Below are positions 15,438 to 24,222 of a stretch of 64,000 bases of DNA, piece by piece. The DNA is from Lysobacter capsici (GTDB lineage: Bacteria > Pseudomonadota > Gammaproteobacteria > Xanthomonadales > Xanthomonadaceae): positions 62,001-126,000 of the forward strand of contig NZ_CP094357.1 in NCBI RefSeq assembly GCF_014779555.2, in the 5' to 3' direction. The first letter of the stretch is position 1. Each line of letters starts with the position of its first letter. The notes under the pieces were generated by a model. It was not told the DNA's origin and made no database searches. It saw only the letters and a program-made list of their open reading frames with translations. The translations under genes and the position numbers were made by a program.

Positions 15438-18257
15438 TCATGACGAAGCTTCGCGCAGTTTCTTCTCGGCCTCGACCAACGGCGGCGCATCGGCTTCCAG
15501 GTTCAGCCGCATCAGCGCGATCGCCTGTTCCAGCAGATTGCGCGCATCCGGGCGCCGGCCCTGGCGCAATGCGACGTCGGCGGCGACCAGTTGAATCTTC
15601 GACAGCATCACCGGGTTTTTGTAGGCCGGGCTCTGCGCGGCGCGTTGCAGCGCTTCGTCGGCGAACACCGCCGCCTGCTTGAGATCGCCGCGGCCCATCG
15701 CGACCTGCGCGGCCAACGAGGCGATCCCGGGCAGGAAGTTGATGTCTTCGGGCCGGGTCGCCAGGTTCACTTCGGTGCGCGCCTGATCCAGATTGGCCTG
15801 GGCGCGATCGAACAGCTTGTTCATGACCAGGGTCTGGACCAGGCGCAGTTGCGTGCCGATCGCGCCGTCGCCGTCGCCGGCCTGGCGCTGCAGGGCGATG
15901 GCGGCGTCGAAATCGGCGTAGGCCTGATCGAAACGCCGCAACCGGCTGTAGGCCACCGCGCGCACGATGTGGGCGCGCGCGCGCCACGGCAGCGCGATCG
16001 GCTCGTGCTGGTCGCGCAGGCGCTCGAGCGCTCCGGTTTCCATCTCGATCGCGCGATCGTACTGGGCGAGCGTTTCGCCGTAGACGCCGCCCATGTTGAT
16101 TTCCAGCATCGCCACGGTCTGCGGATCGAGCCCGATCGCCACGGCGATCGCGCGGCCGCGTTCGAAGTGCTCGATCGCCTCCTTGCTGCGCCCGAGTGCG
16201 TTCAAGGTGGTGGCGATGTCGTTTTCGATTTCGAAGGTGTAGCGGCTGCGTTCGCCGTAGACCCGGTAGGCGATGCGCAGCGCCTGCTCGCCCGCGGCCA
16301 GCGATTCGGCATAGCGCACCTGTTCCTGGCGCAGGCTCAGGGTGACCCGGTACAGCTGATACCAGCTCAGGTGGTCGGGATCCCAGGCGGTCTTCGCGGC
16401 GCGCTGGGCGGCCTGCAGGCGGCGGTCGGCCTCGTCGAGCGCGCCGGCGCGCAGCGCGGGCGGGACAAGTGCGAGCAGCAGATTGGCGTACTGCTCGGAA
16501 CGTGTACCGCCGGTCGCCGCGAGCAGCGCCAGACCGCGCCTTGCATAGGTTTCGACCTCGTCGTCGCGGCCGGCCTGCACGGCGACGGCGATGTAGTCCA
16601 GGTGGGCCTGGGCCCGATCCAGCGGGTCGGCGCGTTGGCGTTCGCGCAGCACGACCAGCTCGCGCAGGGTCTTGAGCGCCTCGTCATGGCGCTCCAGTGC
16701 GCTGAGCAGCGAACCGCGCACGCTGAGCAGGCGCGCATGCAGTTCGGGGTCGATCGGCGGGTGTTTGACGAGCACGGCGCCGGCGCGTTCGGCCGCAGCC
16801 AAGCCGGGCCTGGGGTCGTGGGTGGCGTCGTAGACCTCGGCGATGGTGAGCCAGGCGACCGCGCGGGTGGCGTCGTCCTGGTGGCTGTCGGCCTGCAACT
16901 GCTCGGCCGCGCGCGCCAGCAGCGCCGAGACCGTGATCGGTTCGCCGCGCAGTGTGTCCGGCGAGGTCTGCGCGAGCACCGAGGCCAGGAACTGGCGCGA
17001 GGCCTCGGTGTAGCCGGCTTCGCGTTCGGCGCGCAGGCGCGAGGCCTGGGCGACGCGCTCGGCGGCGAGCGCGCGTTGCCGCTCGACCTCCAGCCGCCAC
17101 ACGAACGCGCCGGCGGCGATCAGCGCGAGCAGCGCCGCGGCGGTGGCCAGGCGGTGGCGGGCCACGAACTTGCGCAGCCGGTACAGCGGGCCGCCATTGG
17201 CGACCGAAATCGGCAGGCCGTCGAGGTAACGGCGCACGTCGTCGGCGAGCGCGGCGGCGGTGGCATAGCGCTCGCCGGGGTCTTCGGCGCAGGCGGTCAG
17301 CACGATCCGGTCGAGGTCGCCGCGCAGGCCGCGGCGCAGCGCGGCGTCGTCGGTCTGGCGGCTCGGCGCGGGCACCGGGCCGTCGCGGCCGCGCAGGTCC
17401 GACAGCTTGCGGCCGGTCGTCAGGTCGAACAGCAATGCGCCCAGACCGAACACGTCGGTCGCGGTGGTGGCGGCCTCGCCGCGGCGTTGTTCGGGCGCGC
17501 CATAGCCCGGGGTGAAGGCGACGGTGGCGGTCTGGGACGGATCGGCGCCGTCGATCAGGGTGGCGATGCCGAAATCCAGCAGCGCCGGCCGGCCGTCAGG
17601 GCGGACCACGATGTTCGACGGCTTCAGGTCGCGATGCAGCACCAGCCGCTGGTGCGCGTGCTGGACCGCCTCGCACAGGCCCAGGAACAGCTGCAGGCGT
17701 GAGCGCAGCGAGCCCGGCGCGTCGGCCAGGTGCTGGTGCAACGGCACGCCTTCGACATAGTCCATGACCAGATACGGCTGGCCGGCCTCGGTCAGGCCGC
17801 CGTCGATGTGACGCGCGATCAGCGGATGGTCCAGGCTCGCCAGCAGGCCGCGTTCGCGCGCCATGCGCCGGATCGCGGACTGGGTCGGCAGGCCGTGCAG
17901 CAGTTTCAGCGCGGCCCGCTGCACGCCGTCGCCGGCTTCGCGTTCGGCCAGGAACACCGTGCCCATGCCGCCGGCGCCGAGTTCGCGCAACAGCCGGTAC
18001 GGGCCGATCGTGGAGGGCGTGCCGGCGGCGGCCTGGGCGGCGAAGGCCGCGGCCAGCCGGTCCGACAGCGGATCGGCCGGTGCGTCGGCGTCGGCCTCGC
18101 CGTCGTGCGCGGTGACGCGATCGAGCAGGCGCCGCACCGCCGCGCGCACCTCGGGGTCGGGTTCGGTGTCGAGCAGGTACTGGCCGCGTTCGCCCGGCGG
18201 CCGGGTCAGCGCCGCATGGAAGGCGTGTTCGATCCGGGCGAACTGCTCCGGGGTCAT
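15438..18257 (-). CDS. Membrane Ser/Thr protein kinase with C-terminal TPR region
   Basis: Hanks-type kinase of 939 residues. All core motifs are present: P-loop GAGGMGTV (94-101), Lys118 in AALKLL, HRDLKPSN (208-215), DFG (228-230) and the activation-segment end GYGAPEQ. A single transmembrane helix (LATAAALLALIAAGAFVW) lies near residue 385. The following 550 residues are helical TPR-like repeats (for example WLTIAEVYDATHDPRPGLAAAERAG) placed outside the cytoplasm. Its ATG overlaps the stop of the sigma factor by four bases. Such sigma-kinase pairs are common in Xanthomonadaceae; the kinase is thought to control the sigma factor or its regulon by phosphorylation, which is inference here. 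Confidence 0.93.
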   Translation of the reverse strand: MTPEQFARIEHAFHAALTRPPGERGQYLLDTEPDPEVRAAVRRLLDRVTAHDGEADADAPADPLSDRLAAAFAAQAAAGTPSTIGPYRLLRELGAGGMGTVFLAEREAGDGVQRAALKLLHGLPTQSAIRRMARERGLLASLDHPLIARHIDGGLTEAGQPYLVMDYVEGVPLHQHLADAPGSLRSRLQLFLGLCEAVQHAHQRLVLHRDLKPSNIVVRPDGRPALLDFGIATLIDGADPSQTATVAFTPGYGAPEQRRGEAATTATDVFGLGALLFDLTTGRKLSDLRGRDGPVPAPSRQTDDAALRRGLRGDLDRIVLTACAEDPGERYATAAALADDVRRYLDGLPISVANGGPLYRLRKFVARHRLATAAALLALIAAGAFVWRLEVERQRALAAERVAQASRLRAEREAGYTEASRQFLASVLAQTSPDTLRGEPITVSALLARAAEQLQADSHQDDATRAVAWLTIAEVYDATHDPRPGLAAAERAGAVLVKHPPIDPELHARLLSVRGSLLSALERHDEALKTLRELVVLRERQRADPLDRAQAHLDYIAVAVQAGRDDEVETYARRGLALLAATGGTRSEQYANLLLALVPPALRAGALDEADRRLQAAQRAAKTAWDPDHLSWYQLYRVTLSLRQEQVRYAESLAAGEQALRIAYRVYGERSRYTFEIENDIATTLNALGRSKEAIEHFERGRAIAVAIGLDPQTVAMLEINMGGVYGETLAQYDRAIEMETGALERLRDQHEPIALPWRARAHIVRAVAYSRLRRFDQAYADFDAAIALQRQAGDGDGAIGTQLRLVQTLVMNKLFDRAQANLDQARTEVNLATRPEDINFLPGIASLAAQVAMGRGDLKQAAVFADEALQRAAQSPAYKNPVMLSKIQLVAADVALRQGRRPDARNLLEQAIALMRLNLEADAPPLVEAEKKLREASS

Positions 18258-18826
18258 GGCGCGAGCTGCTCGCGCAGCCAGGCCTTGGCGAAACGCAGGT
18301 CGCGTTCGACCGTGCGCACGTTGATCGCCAGGGCGTCGGCGATTTCCTGCTGCTTGAGCCCGACCAGGAACGCCAGCTCGATCACCCGGCACTGGCGCGG
18401 GTAGGGTTTGTCGAGCGCGACCAGCGCGTCTTCGACTTCCAGCCAGCGCTGATCCGGGGTCGGGCCGTGCGGCGCCGATTCGCGCGCCGGATCGAACGCG
18501 GTGATCACCACGTCGCCGCCGCGCTTCTCGGCCTGGCGCTGGCGGATCACGTCGATCAGGGTGCAGCGGATCGCGGTCGCGGCGATGCGGAAGAAATGCT
18601 GGCGGTCCTGCGCCTGGATGCGGTCGCCGAGCAGGCGCAGCAGGGCTTCGTTGACCAGTTCGGTCGGGTCGATGATCGAACGGCCCATGCGCGCCAGGCG
18701 GCGGATCGCGATGCCCTTGAGCTCGCCGTAGACCAGGGCGTACAGCGCGTCGCGCGCGGATTCGTCGCCGGCGCGATAGGCCTGCAACAGACGGGTCACG
18801 TCTCCTTTCGTTTGCTCGTCCGGCAA
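18254..18826 (-). CDS. ECF RNA polymerase sigma factor, TIGR02999 type
   Basis: Extracytoplasmic-function sigma factor with region 2 (DALYALVYGELKGIAIRRLARM, then LVNEALLRLLG and HFFRIAATAIRCTLIDVIRQR) and region 4 (LDKPYPRQCRVIELAFLVGL, QQEIADALAINVRTVERDLRFAKAWLREQL). The pattern fits the TIGR02999 subgroup that is often paired with Ser/Thr kinases. The start is uncertain. An ATG at 18853 lacks a ribosome-binding site, whereas a TTG at 18826 has AGGAGG seven bases upstream and is preferred. The gene overlaps the kinase-TPR gene downstream by four bases, forming a two-gene signalling operon. No anti-sigma factor is present, so control by the kinase is likely. Confidence 0.9.
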   Translation of the reverse strand: MPDEQTKGDVTRLLQAYRAGDESARDALYALVYGELKGIAIRRLARMGRSIIDPTELVNEALLRLLGDRIQAQDRQHFFRIAATAIRCTLIDVIRQRQAEKRGGDVVITAFDPARESAPHGPTPDQRWLEVEDALVALDKPYPRQCRVIELAFLVGLKQQEIADALAINVRTVERDLRFAKAWLREQLAP

Positions 18827-19143
18827 GTCGGGTCCTCCTGACCACCCAAGCATACGACGGTCACGCTATTTGCGCCTACCGACACGATAGTTGTGACGGT
18901 CAGGCCGAAGCGGTCCGCTGCGAGCACGATTCCGCGTCGTGCGAGGGCTTCGACCCCCAGCCTTTCGATCCGGGTATCGCTCAGCAAATCCGCCGGGCGA
19001 TGTCGGGTTTTCGGATCGGTTTACGAACTGGGGAATGCGGCTTGCCCATGCAGCGCGCGCGGCGCGCCTACCCCGGCATGGACGCCAACGCCGTGTCGTG
19101 CATGGGCAGGACGCGCACGCCGAAAATCCAAGAGAACGTCCGC

Positions 19144-19383
19144 ATGAACACGCCCGATCCCGCAGCGCCGGCCGAACTGGCCCAGGGCAAGGACGCCGGC
19201 CGTGACGAAGCTGCGCCGTCGATCCCGGCGGCGCGCGCCGAACCGGGCGACACGGCCGGCGCGAACCGCGATGCCGGCCCGCAGTCGGGCGAGAACGCAC
19301 GCGACGAGAACGCGCGCGCCACGCCACCGGCGAGCGAGCGTGATTTGCGCGCGGGGCTTTTCTTCGCGCCCTACCGCTGGTGA
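19144..19383 (+). CDS. Small disordered hypothetical protein
   Basis: Possible 79-residue protein (begins MNTPDPAAPAELAQGKDAG), rich in Ala, Asp, Glu, Arg and Gly, without a hydrophobic core or recognised domain. It ends in RAGLFFAPYRW. A weak AAGAGAA lies upstream of the ATG. It sits between the sigma factor gene and a membrane protein on the other strand, in a stretch where overlapping frames look no better. It may be a real small protein or chance, as GC-rich DNA gives many such frames. Confidence 0.35.
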   Translation: MNTPDPAAPAELAQGKDAGRDEAAPSIPAARAEPGDTAGANRDAGPQSGENARDENARATPPASERDLRAGLFFAPYRW

Positions 19384-19453
19384 ATCGCGACGGCGCGAAC
19401 GACTTCGCCATCGCAGCCGCGCTGCCGTCGATGCCACGCCGTCCGCCGGCTAC

Positions 19454-20092
19454 TTACGAGCTCGACGTCGATCCGGGAATCGCCGCATCGACGCCGTTGT
19501 CCAGACTGAAGCCGAACGCCGCCGCCACGCCCAGCAGGATCAGCAGCCACAGCACCGCGCCGATCGCGATCCAGGCGTAATTCGCCACGGTCAGGCGCGC
19601 GTTGGATTCGCCGCGTGGATCGCCGCAGGCGGCGTTGGCCGCGCGCTGGATCCGCAGCAGGCTCCAGCCCACCGGCAGCAGGGCCAGCACGCCGAGCAGG
19701 TCGGTGTGGGGCGAGCCGATGCCGCGCGCGCTCAGCTGGTCCAGCACGGCGTTGCCGATGGTCGCGATCACGTACACGGTCGCCATCGCGCCCGGCGCCC
19801 ACGCATGGTCGCGCCCGGTCTTGCGCAGGACTGCGTCGATGCGCGCGGTCAGGGCATGGGTGTAGAAGATCGCGAACAGCGTGCGCACCAGCGGCCACAG
19901 GTACTCGCCGCTGGCGGCGCGGTAGCGCGCCCAGTGCATGTACGACCAATACAACTGGTATACGCCGAAGGTGGCGAAGAACAGGATGCAGAACTTGCGC
20001 GCGGAGACGATCAGGAATTCGTCGCCGCGGTCGGCCGGCCCGGCCGGCTGGGTCACCGCGGCGGTCGGCGGGGCGTAGAGGTTGGGTTCCAT
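19454..20092 (-). CDS. Hypothetical membrane protein (DUF4234-like)
   Basis: Predicted inner-membrane protein of 212 residues with about four helices. After a proline-rich N-terminus (MEPNLYAPPTAAVTQPAG) comes FLIVSARKFCILFFATFGVYQLYWSY, which has the arrangement of Lys before a hydrophobic helix ending in YQLYW seen in DUF4234-like proteins. Later helices are APGAMATVYVIATIGNAVL, LLGVLALLPVGWSLL and YAWIAIGAVLWLLILLGVAA. No enzymatic motif is visible. It is followed on the same strand by no close partner; the upstream neighbour at 20130 is on the same strand with a 37-bp gap, so an operon is possible. Confidence 0.7.
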   Translation of the reverse strand: MEPNLYAPPTAAVTQPAGPADRGDEFLIVSARKFCILFFATFGVYQLYWSYMHWARYRAASGEYLWPLVRTLFAIFYTHALTARIDAVLRKTGRDHAWAPGAMATVYVIATIGNAVLDQLSARGIGSPHTDLLGVLALLPVGWSLLRIQRAANAACGDPRGESNARLTVANYAWIAIGAVLWLLILLGVAAAFGFSLDNGVDAAIPGSTSSS

Positions 20093-20129
20093 GCGTTGTC
20101 GAAGCGCTCCTGCAAACCAACGGGGTCGA

Positions 20130-20909
20130 TCAGTCGAACAACACGGCCACGCCGATCCCGCCTTGCAGGTCCGGACTGTCGCGGTCCAGGCCCCAGTCCA
20201 GCGACGCGTCGAGCTGCACGCGCGAGGTCGCCATCCAGGTCACGCCGGCGCCGGCGACCGAGGTCGTCGATTGGTGATCGATATGCGAAATGCCGGCTTC
20301 GATATAGGCCCCGACCGTGTCGCTCAGGGCGACGCTGAGGCTCGGCGACCAGGTCCAGGTGTCCTCGCCGTCGCTGCGGTCAAGGTTGAAGTACAGCGCG
20401 CCGGACACGCGCTCGCTGAAGTCGTAGCCCAGGGTGGTGCCGAGCGTGTATTGCGTAGCGCCGTTGCTGAAATCGCGCGCGCCGCTGGCGGCGGTGACGG
20501 CGCCGAGCACGGCCCAGGAAAACTTGTCGTGCGAAGAAGGCAGCGCGACCTTCAACGCCAGCCCGGTGTCGCCGGCGCCGTGGCGCGAGCGGCGGCCGCC
20601 ATCGTCGTTACGTTCGCGCAGATAGTTGTACGGCGAGGTCGCCAGTTGCAGCTCGACCGTGTCGCTCAGGCCCAGGCGCAAGGTGGTGTTGGCGTTGTAC
20701 TGGGTGCTGCGGGCGCCGCCGTCGTCGTCGCGCTGGAAATCGGGCAGGCCCTGCTCCCAGGCGAAGCGGCCCTTGGGCAAGGTGCCGGTGGAGAACGCGA
20801 TGCCGGGACGGTCGAACGACGGCGCGTCGTCGGCGTGGGCCGGCGCGGCCGTGCCCAGGCCGATCAACGCGGCCATGCACAGCGGGATCGAACCCGGCTT
20901 CATGCGCAT
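20130..20909 (-). CDS. Outer-membrane beta-barrel, phenol MetA pathway-like transporter family
   Basis: Exported protein of 259 residues with a Sec signal peptide ending in GTAAPAHA. The mature part is made of short amphipathic strands with alternating hydrophobic residues and ends in a hydrophobic residue followed by FD (GIGVAVLFD), as outer-membrane barrels do. The layout (FSTGTLPKGRFAWEQGLPDF, LRLGLSDTVELQLATSPYNY, GDTGLALKVALPSS) is that of the PF13557 MetA-pathway/transporter group. The ligand is unknown. ATG 20903 is an alternative start. Confidence 0.78.
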   Translation of the reverse strand: MRMKPGSIPLCMAALIGLGTAAPAHADDAPSFDRPGIAFSTGTLPKGRFAWEQGLPDFQRDDDGGARSTQYNANTTLRLGLSDTVELQLATSPYNYLRERNDDGGRRSRHGAGDTGLALKVALPSSHDKFSWAVLGAVTAASGARDFSNGATQYTLGTTLGYDFSERVSGALYFNLDRSDGEDTWTWSPSLSVALSDTVGAYIEAGISHIDHQSTTSVAGAGVTWMATSRVQLDASLDWGLDRDSPDLQGGIGVAVLFD

Positions 20910-21020
20910 GCTCGCGTCCGCCGCCGATGACGATCGCTCGACGCGTCCAGGCGCAGTTTCCCTTCCCGCATTGCTTTACTCCCTTCGTTCCGGGCAGCGG
21001 CGCCTTACCGCCGCGCGCGC

Positions 21021-21392
21021 TTACAGCTTCTTCCAGCGGCCGCGCTGGTTTTCGCAGGCGGCCTGCAAGGCGGCGAGCTGATCGGGGGTGCGCTGGTAGT
21101 AGTAGATCTGCGCCGGCGCGCCGCGCGGCGAATCGCACACACCGCCGGCGCCGCTGGGGCACGACGGAACCAGCCGCATGTCGACCTGGCCGCCCATGCC
21201 CTCGAGTCCGGGCGCCTGGCCGCTGCACTGCACCTTCTGCTGGCCTTCGGACAGGTTCATCTCGGTTTCGGTGCACTCGTTGATGACCTGACCCATGATC
21301 TGGCCCTGCATCATGCAGGCGCTCTTGGCGTAGGCGAGCGGGCAGGCGAGCAGCAGGGCGGCGAAAGCGAGCGGTGCGGTAAGACGGCGCAT
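21021..21392 (-). CDS. Small secreted cysteine-containing protein
   Basis: Exported protein of 123 residues with a signal peptide (LAFAALLLACPLAYA, cleavage before KSACMM). The mature part has six cysteines in spaced positions (SACMMQ, NECTETE, VQCSGQ, PSCPSG, GVCDSP, QAACENQ), which suggests disulfides in the periplasm. The Met/Gln-rich segment MMQGQIMGQVINECTETEM and the C-terminal DQLAALQAACENQRGRWKKL recall DUF3617-like secreted proteins, but the assignment is weak. It lies 111 bp upstream of the barrel gene on the same strand, so the two may work together in the envelope. Confidence 0.65.
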   Translation of the reverse strand: MRRLTAPLAFAALLLACPLAYAKSACMMQGQIMGQVINECTETEMNLSEGQQKVQCSGQAPGLEGMGGQVDMRLVPSCPSGAGGVCDSPRGAPAQIYYYQRTPDQLAALQAACENQRGRWKKL

Positions 21393-21647
21393 GGCGAGGG
21401 CTCCGGAGGCGACGGGAAACCGCGGCCCCGAGGGGCGCGGCAGTCAGGAGACGAAGCGCGTGACGCATCGAGGCGCCGAGCGGTCCATCCCCATGGACAC
21501 CACATCACTCTAGCGCGCCTGGATGACCGGTGGCACACGTTCGGCTCGGACCAGCCGCTGCCCGCGTTGCGAAGCGTGAAGCCTCAGCGCGTGGATACCG
21601 GCGCGCCGCACTGCGTATTGCGATGAACGCAGCCGGCGGTTGCGCGA

Positions 21648-22418
21648 CTACTCTTCCTGCCCGTTGCGCGGCGGAAACCGCAGCACCACGCCGGTCTGGT
21701 GCTCGGGGCGGTTCCACAGCACCGGCACCTCGCGCGGGCTCGGCGGCTCGAGTTCCTCGTGCGCCGGGACCATCGATTCATCCTCGTCTTCCCAGCTGTA
21801 GCGCTTGCGCGGCGGCAGCGGGTCGCGCAGGCGGAACACGAAGGCGGCGATCACGCCGGCCACCGCGCCACCCAGGTGGGCCTGCCAGGACACGCCGATC
21901 TCGCGCGGCAGCACGGTCAGCAGCATGCCGCCGTAGAGCAGGAACGCGATCATCGCCGCGGCGATCGAAGGCCGGTCGCGGCGCAGCAGGCCCAGGGTCA
22001 TGACCAGGAACATCAGGCCATGGGTCACGCCGCTGGCGCCGAGGTGATAACTGCCCGGATCGCCGAGCAGCCACGCGCCGATGCCCGAGCCGATCCATAC
22101 GATCGGCAGCGCCCGCACCGTCGCCTTGGGATAGACCGCGCCGGCCAGGGTGCCGAGCAGCAGCAAGGACGTCGCGTTGGCGGCCAGATGCTCGACCGAG
22201 CCGTGCAGCAGCGGCGCGGTCAGCAGCCCGATCAGGCCGTGCAGCGACCACGGCTGGACGGTGAAGGCGCGCACGTCGAAGCTGCTCTGGGCGGCGAACA
22301 CCGCCACCAGCAACAGCACGAACGCCAGGCTGGCGTTGAGCGCGCGCAGCAGGCGGCGGCGGTCGGCCTTGCGCTGGGCCGGGGTGTCGGGGACGGGGGC
22401 TTCGGTGGGCAGTTGCAT
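21648..22418 (-). CDS. Rhomboid-family intramembrane serine protease
   Basis: Inner-membrane protease of 256 residues with six predicted helices. The catalytic dyad is visible: Ser129 in LGASGVTHG and His181 in AHLGGAVAG. The family HGSVEHLAANATSLLLLG motif (His and Asn of the oxyanion site) is present at residues 72-89. A hydrophilic C-terminal tail of about 60 residues (RKRYSWEDEDESMVPAHEE) extends into the cytoplasm. Rhomboids cut within transmembrane helices; the substrate here is unknown. It is divergent from the methyltransferase gene at 22588. Confidence 0.92.
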   Translation of the reverse strand: MQLPTEAPVPDTPAQRKADRRRLLRALNASLAFVLLLVAVFAAQSSFDVRAFTVQPWSLHGLIGLLTAPLLHGSVEHLAANATSLLLLGTLAGAVYPKATVRALPIVWIGSGIGAWLLGDPGSYHLGASGVTHGLMFLVMTLGLLRRDRPSIAAAMIAFLLYGGMLLTVLPREIGVSWQAHLGGAVAGVIAAFVFRLRDPLPPRKRYSWEDEDESMVPAHEELEPPSPREVPVLWNRPEHQTGVVLRFPPRNGQEE

Positions 22419-22587
22419 GCAAACCAGATTGGCACCGCCGGCGACCTTTGCAAGCCGGCCCGGGCGGGCTTCTTTGTCCCACCCACGGGAATGTGGCCGC
22501 GGTCAACAACCGGCCCGGCCCCGCCCGCGCGGGCGTCGACGGCCACCCAGTCCGGGAGGAACCGCCCGGCCCCGGTAGAATGGGCCG

Positions 22588-23757
22588 ATGAATAACGAAA
22601 TCCCCACCGTACGCCTCAAGAACGCCTGGAAATCCACCCACCCCTGGATCTTCCAACGCCTGGTCGACAAGCCCGCCCAGCGGCCCAAACCCGGCGCCAT
22701 CGTCAACGTGGTCGGGGTCGACGGCGTCTGGATCGGCCGCGGCTTCTACAACGGCCATTCGCGCATCGCCCTGCGCATGCTCGAAAACGACCCGGACGTC
22801 GAAGTCGACGCCGAGTGGTTCGCGCGCAAGATCGCCGCCTCCGTGTCGCTGCGCCGCGACGTGCTCAAGCTCGATCAGGTCAGCGACGCCTGGCGCGTGG
22901 TGCACAGCGAGGGCGACGGCATCAGCGGCCTGGTCGTGGACCGTTACGGCGATCTGTTGGTGGTCGAATACTTCAGCGCCGGCGCGTTCCGTCATCGCGA
23001 ATGGATCTACGACGCGCTGCGCGCGCAGTTCCCGGGCTGCCGCTTCTACGCCTTCGCCGACGAGCACGTGCAGAAGCAGGAAAGCTTCGACTTCCGCGGC
23101 ACCGAACCGGTCCCGCCGTCGACCATCACCGAATACGGCATCAAGTTCCGCGCCGATCCGGCCGGCGCGCACAAGACCGGTTTCTTCGCCGACCAGCGCG
23201 AGAACCGCGAATGGTTGTCGCAGCAGGTCGCCGGCAAGCGCGTGCTCGACCTGTGCTGCAACACCGGCGGCTTCGGCGTCTACGCCAAGGCGCGCGGCGC
23301 CGAGGAAGTGATCGGCGTGGACATCGATGCCGACGTGCTCAACATCGCCAAGGGCAACGCCAAGCTCAACGGCGCCAACGTCAAGTTCGTCCAGGCCGAC
23401 ATCTTCCCGTACCTGCGCGACATGGGTAACGCGGGCGAGCAGTTCGACGTGGTGATCCTCGATCCGGCCAAGATGACCCGCGATCGCGAGCAGGTGATCG
23501 CCGCGCTGAAAAAGTATCTGGATATGAACAAGCTGGCGCTGGGCGTGGTCAAGCCGGGCGGTTTGTTCGCGACGTTCTCGTGCACCGGTCTGGTCAGCGA
23601 AGACCAGTTCCTCGACATGCTGCGCCGCGCCGCGTTCTATGCCGGCCGCACCGTGCAGGTGCTGAAGGTGTCGGGCGCCGGCGCGGACCATCCGTGGCTG
23701 GCGCAGGTGCCGGAGTCGCGGTATCTCAAGGCGGTGTTTTGCCGGGTGCTGGATTGA
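22588..23757 (+). CDS. Class I SAM-dependent rRNA methyltransferase, RlmI family
   Basis: Probable 23S rRNA methyltransferase of 389 residues. A PUA domain (RLKNAWKSTHPWIFQRLVDKP, GAIVNVVGVDGVWIGRGFYN) is followed by the RlmI-type middle domain (GDGISGLVVDRYGDLLVVEY) and a Rossmann-fold catalytic domain. SAM-binding motif I is VLDLCCNTGGFGVYA and the acidic motif II is EEVIGVDIDAD. The catalytic loop reads ILDPAKMTRDR rather than the DPP form most common in RlmI, and the Cys loop reads FSCTG. E. coli RlmI makes m5C1962; the same target is likely but not certain given the changed loop. The frame is single and intact. Confidence 0.85.
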   Translation: MNNEIPTVRLKNAWKSTHPWIFQRLVDKPAQRPKPGAIVNVVGVDGVWIGRGFYNGHSRIALRMLENDPDVEVDAEWFARKIAASVSLRRDVLKLDQVSDAWRVVHSEGDGISGLVVDRYGDLLVVEYFSAGAFRHREWIYDALRAQFPGCRFYAFADEHVQKQESFDFRGTEPVPPSTITEYGIKFRADPAGAHKTGFFADQRENREWLSQQVAGKRVLDLCCNTGGFGVYAKARGAEEVIGVDIDADVLNIAKGNAKLNGANVKFVQADIFPYLRDMGNAGEQFDVVILDPAKMTRDREQVIAALKKYLDMNKLALGVVKPGGLFATFSCTGLVSEDQFLDMLRRAAFYAGRTVQVLKVSGAGADHPWLAQVPESRYLKAVFCRVLD

Positions 23758-23812
23758 GGTGAGGTGGGTTGCGCGTCGGCATTCGCGCAGCCATCCGCCT
23801 ACGACGCAAATG

Positions 23813-23935
23813 TTCCCTCTCCCGCTTGCGGGAGAGGGCTAGGGTGAGGGTATGAGCGCCGAAGGCGCGAATGCTTTTGGTTTTCGCCAGACCTCGCGCC
23901 CCCTCACCCCAACCCTTTCCCGCAAGCGGGAGAGA
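23813..23935. repeat. Palindromic repeat pair, CTCTCCCGC family
   Basis: Two opposing copies of CCCTCTCCCGCTTGCGGGAG with the GTGAGGG flank, separated by about 50 bp, in the gap between the rRNA methyltransferase gene and the convergent small gene at 23967. Same family as 4184-4297. Confidence 0.85.
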
Positions 23936-23966
23936 GAGCGGTACGCGGTGAGAGGAAATAGAACGA

Positions 23967-24203
23967 TCAATCGGGCGCCCGAAACCCCGCCACATGCCGC
24001 GCCTTGTAGCTATCGGGCCGATACGCTACCTCGCGCGCCAGCGCATCCACAAACCCCGGCTCCCCGATCCGCGCACGTTCGCCGGCATCGAGTTCGAGCG
24101 TGAGTTCGTAACTGGCGATCGTGCCGCACAGCACCGACAGATAACGGCGCTCGCCGTCGGCGTACAGCGTCCAGGCCCAATCGCGTTGGTCGATGAGTTG
24201 CAT
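23967..24203 (-). CDS. Small conserved-looking hypothetical protein
   Basis: Compact acidic protein of 78 residues (starts MQLIDQRDWAWTLYADGERR), with the pattern WTLYADGERRYLSVLCGTIASYELTLEL and a C-terminal YRPDSYKARHVAGF. It has no signal peptide or helix and probably folds as a small alpha/beta cytoplasmic domain. The shorter ATG (24203) is preferred; the frame is open to 24341, but that part overlaps the end of the gene upstream. The 19-bp gap to that gene (24223) makes co-transcription likely. No function is recognised. Confidence 0.65.
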   Translation of the reverse strand: MQLIDQRDWAWTLYADGERRYLSVLCGTIASYELTLELDAGERARIGEPGFVDALAREVAYRPDSYKARHVAGFRAPD

Positions 24204-24222
24204 TCCGGTTTCGCCCACGCGT

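Noticed and set aside
15438-18845. A 1135-residue kinase start at 18845
   Set aside because: The extra N-terminus is the sigma factor gene read in another frame; the ATG at 18257 overlaps the sigma stop in the usual ATGA manner.
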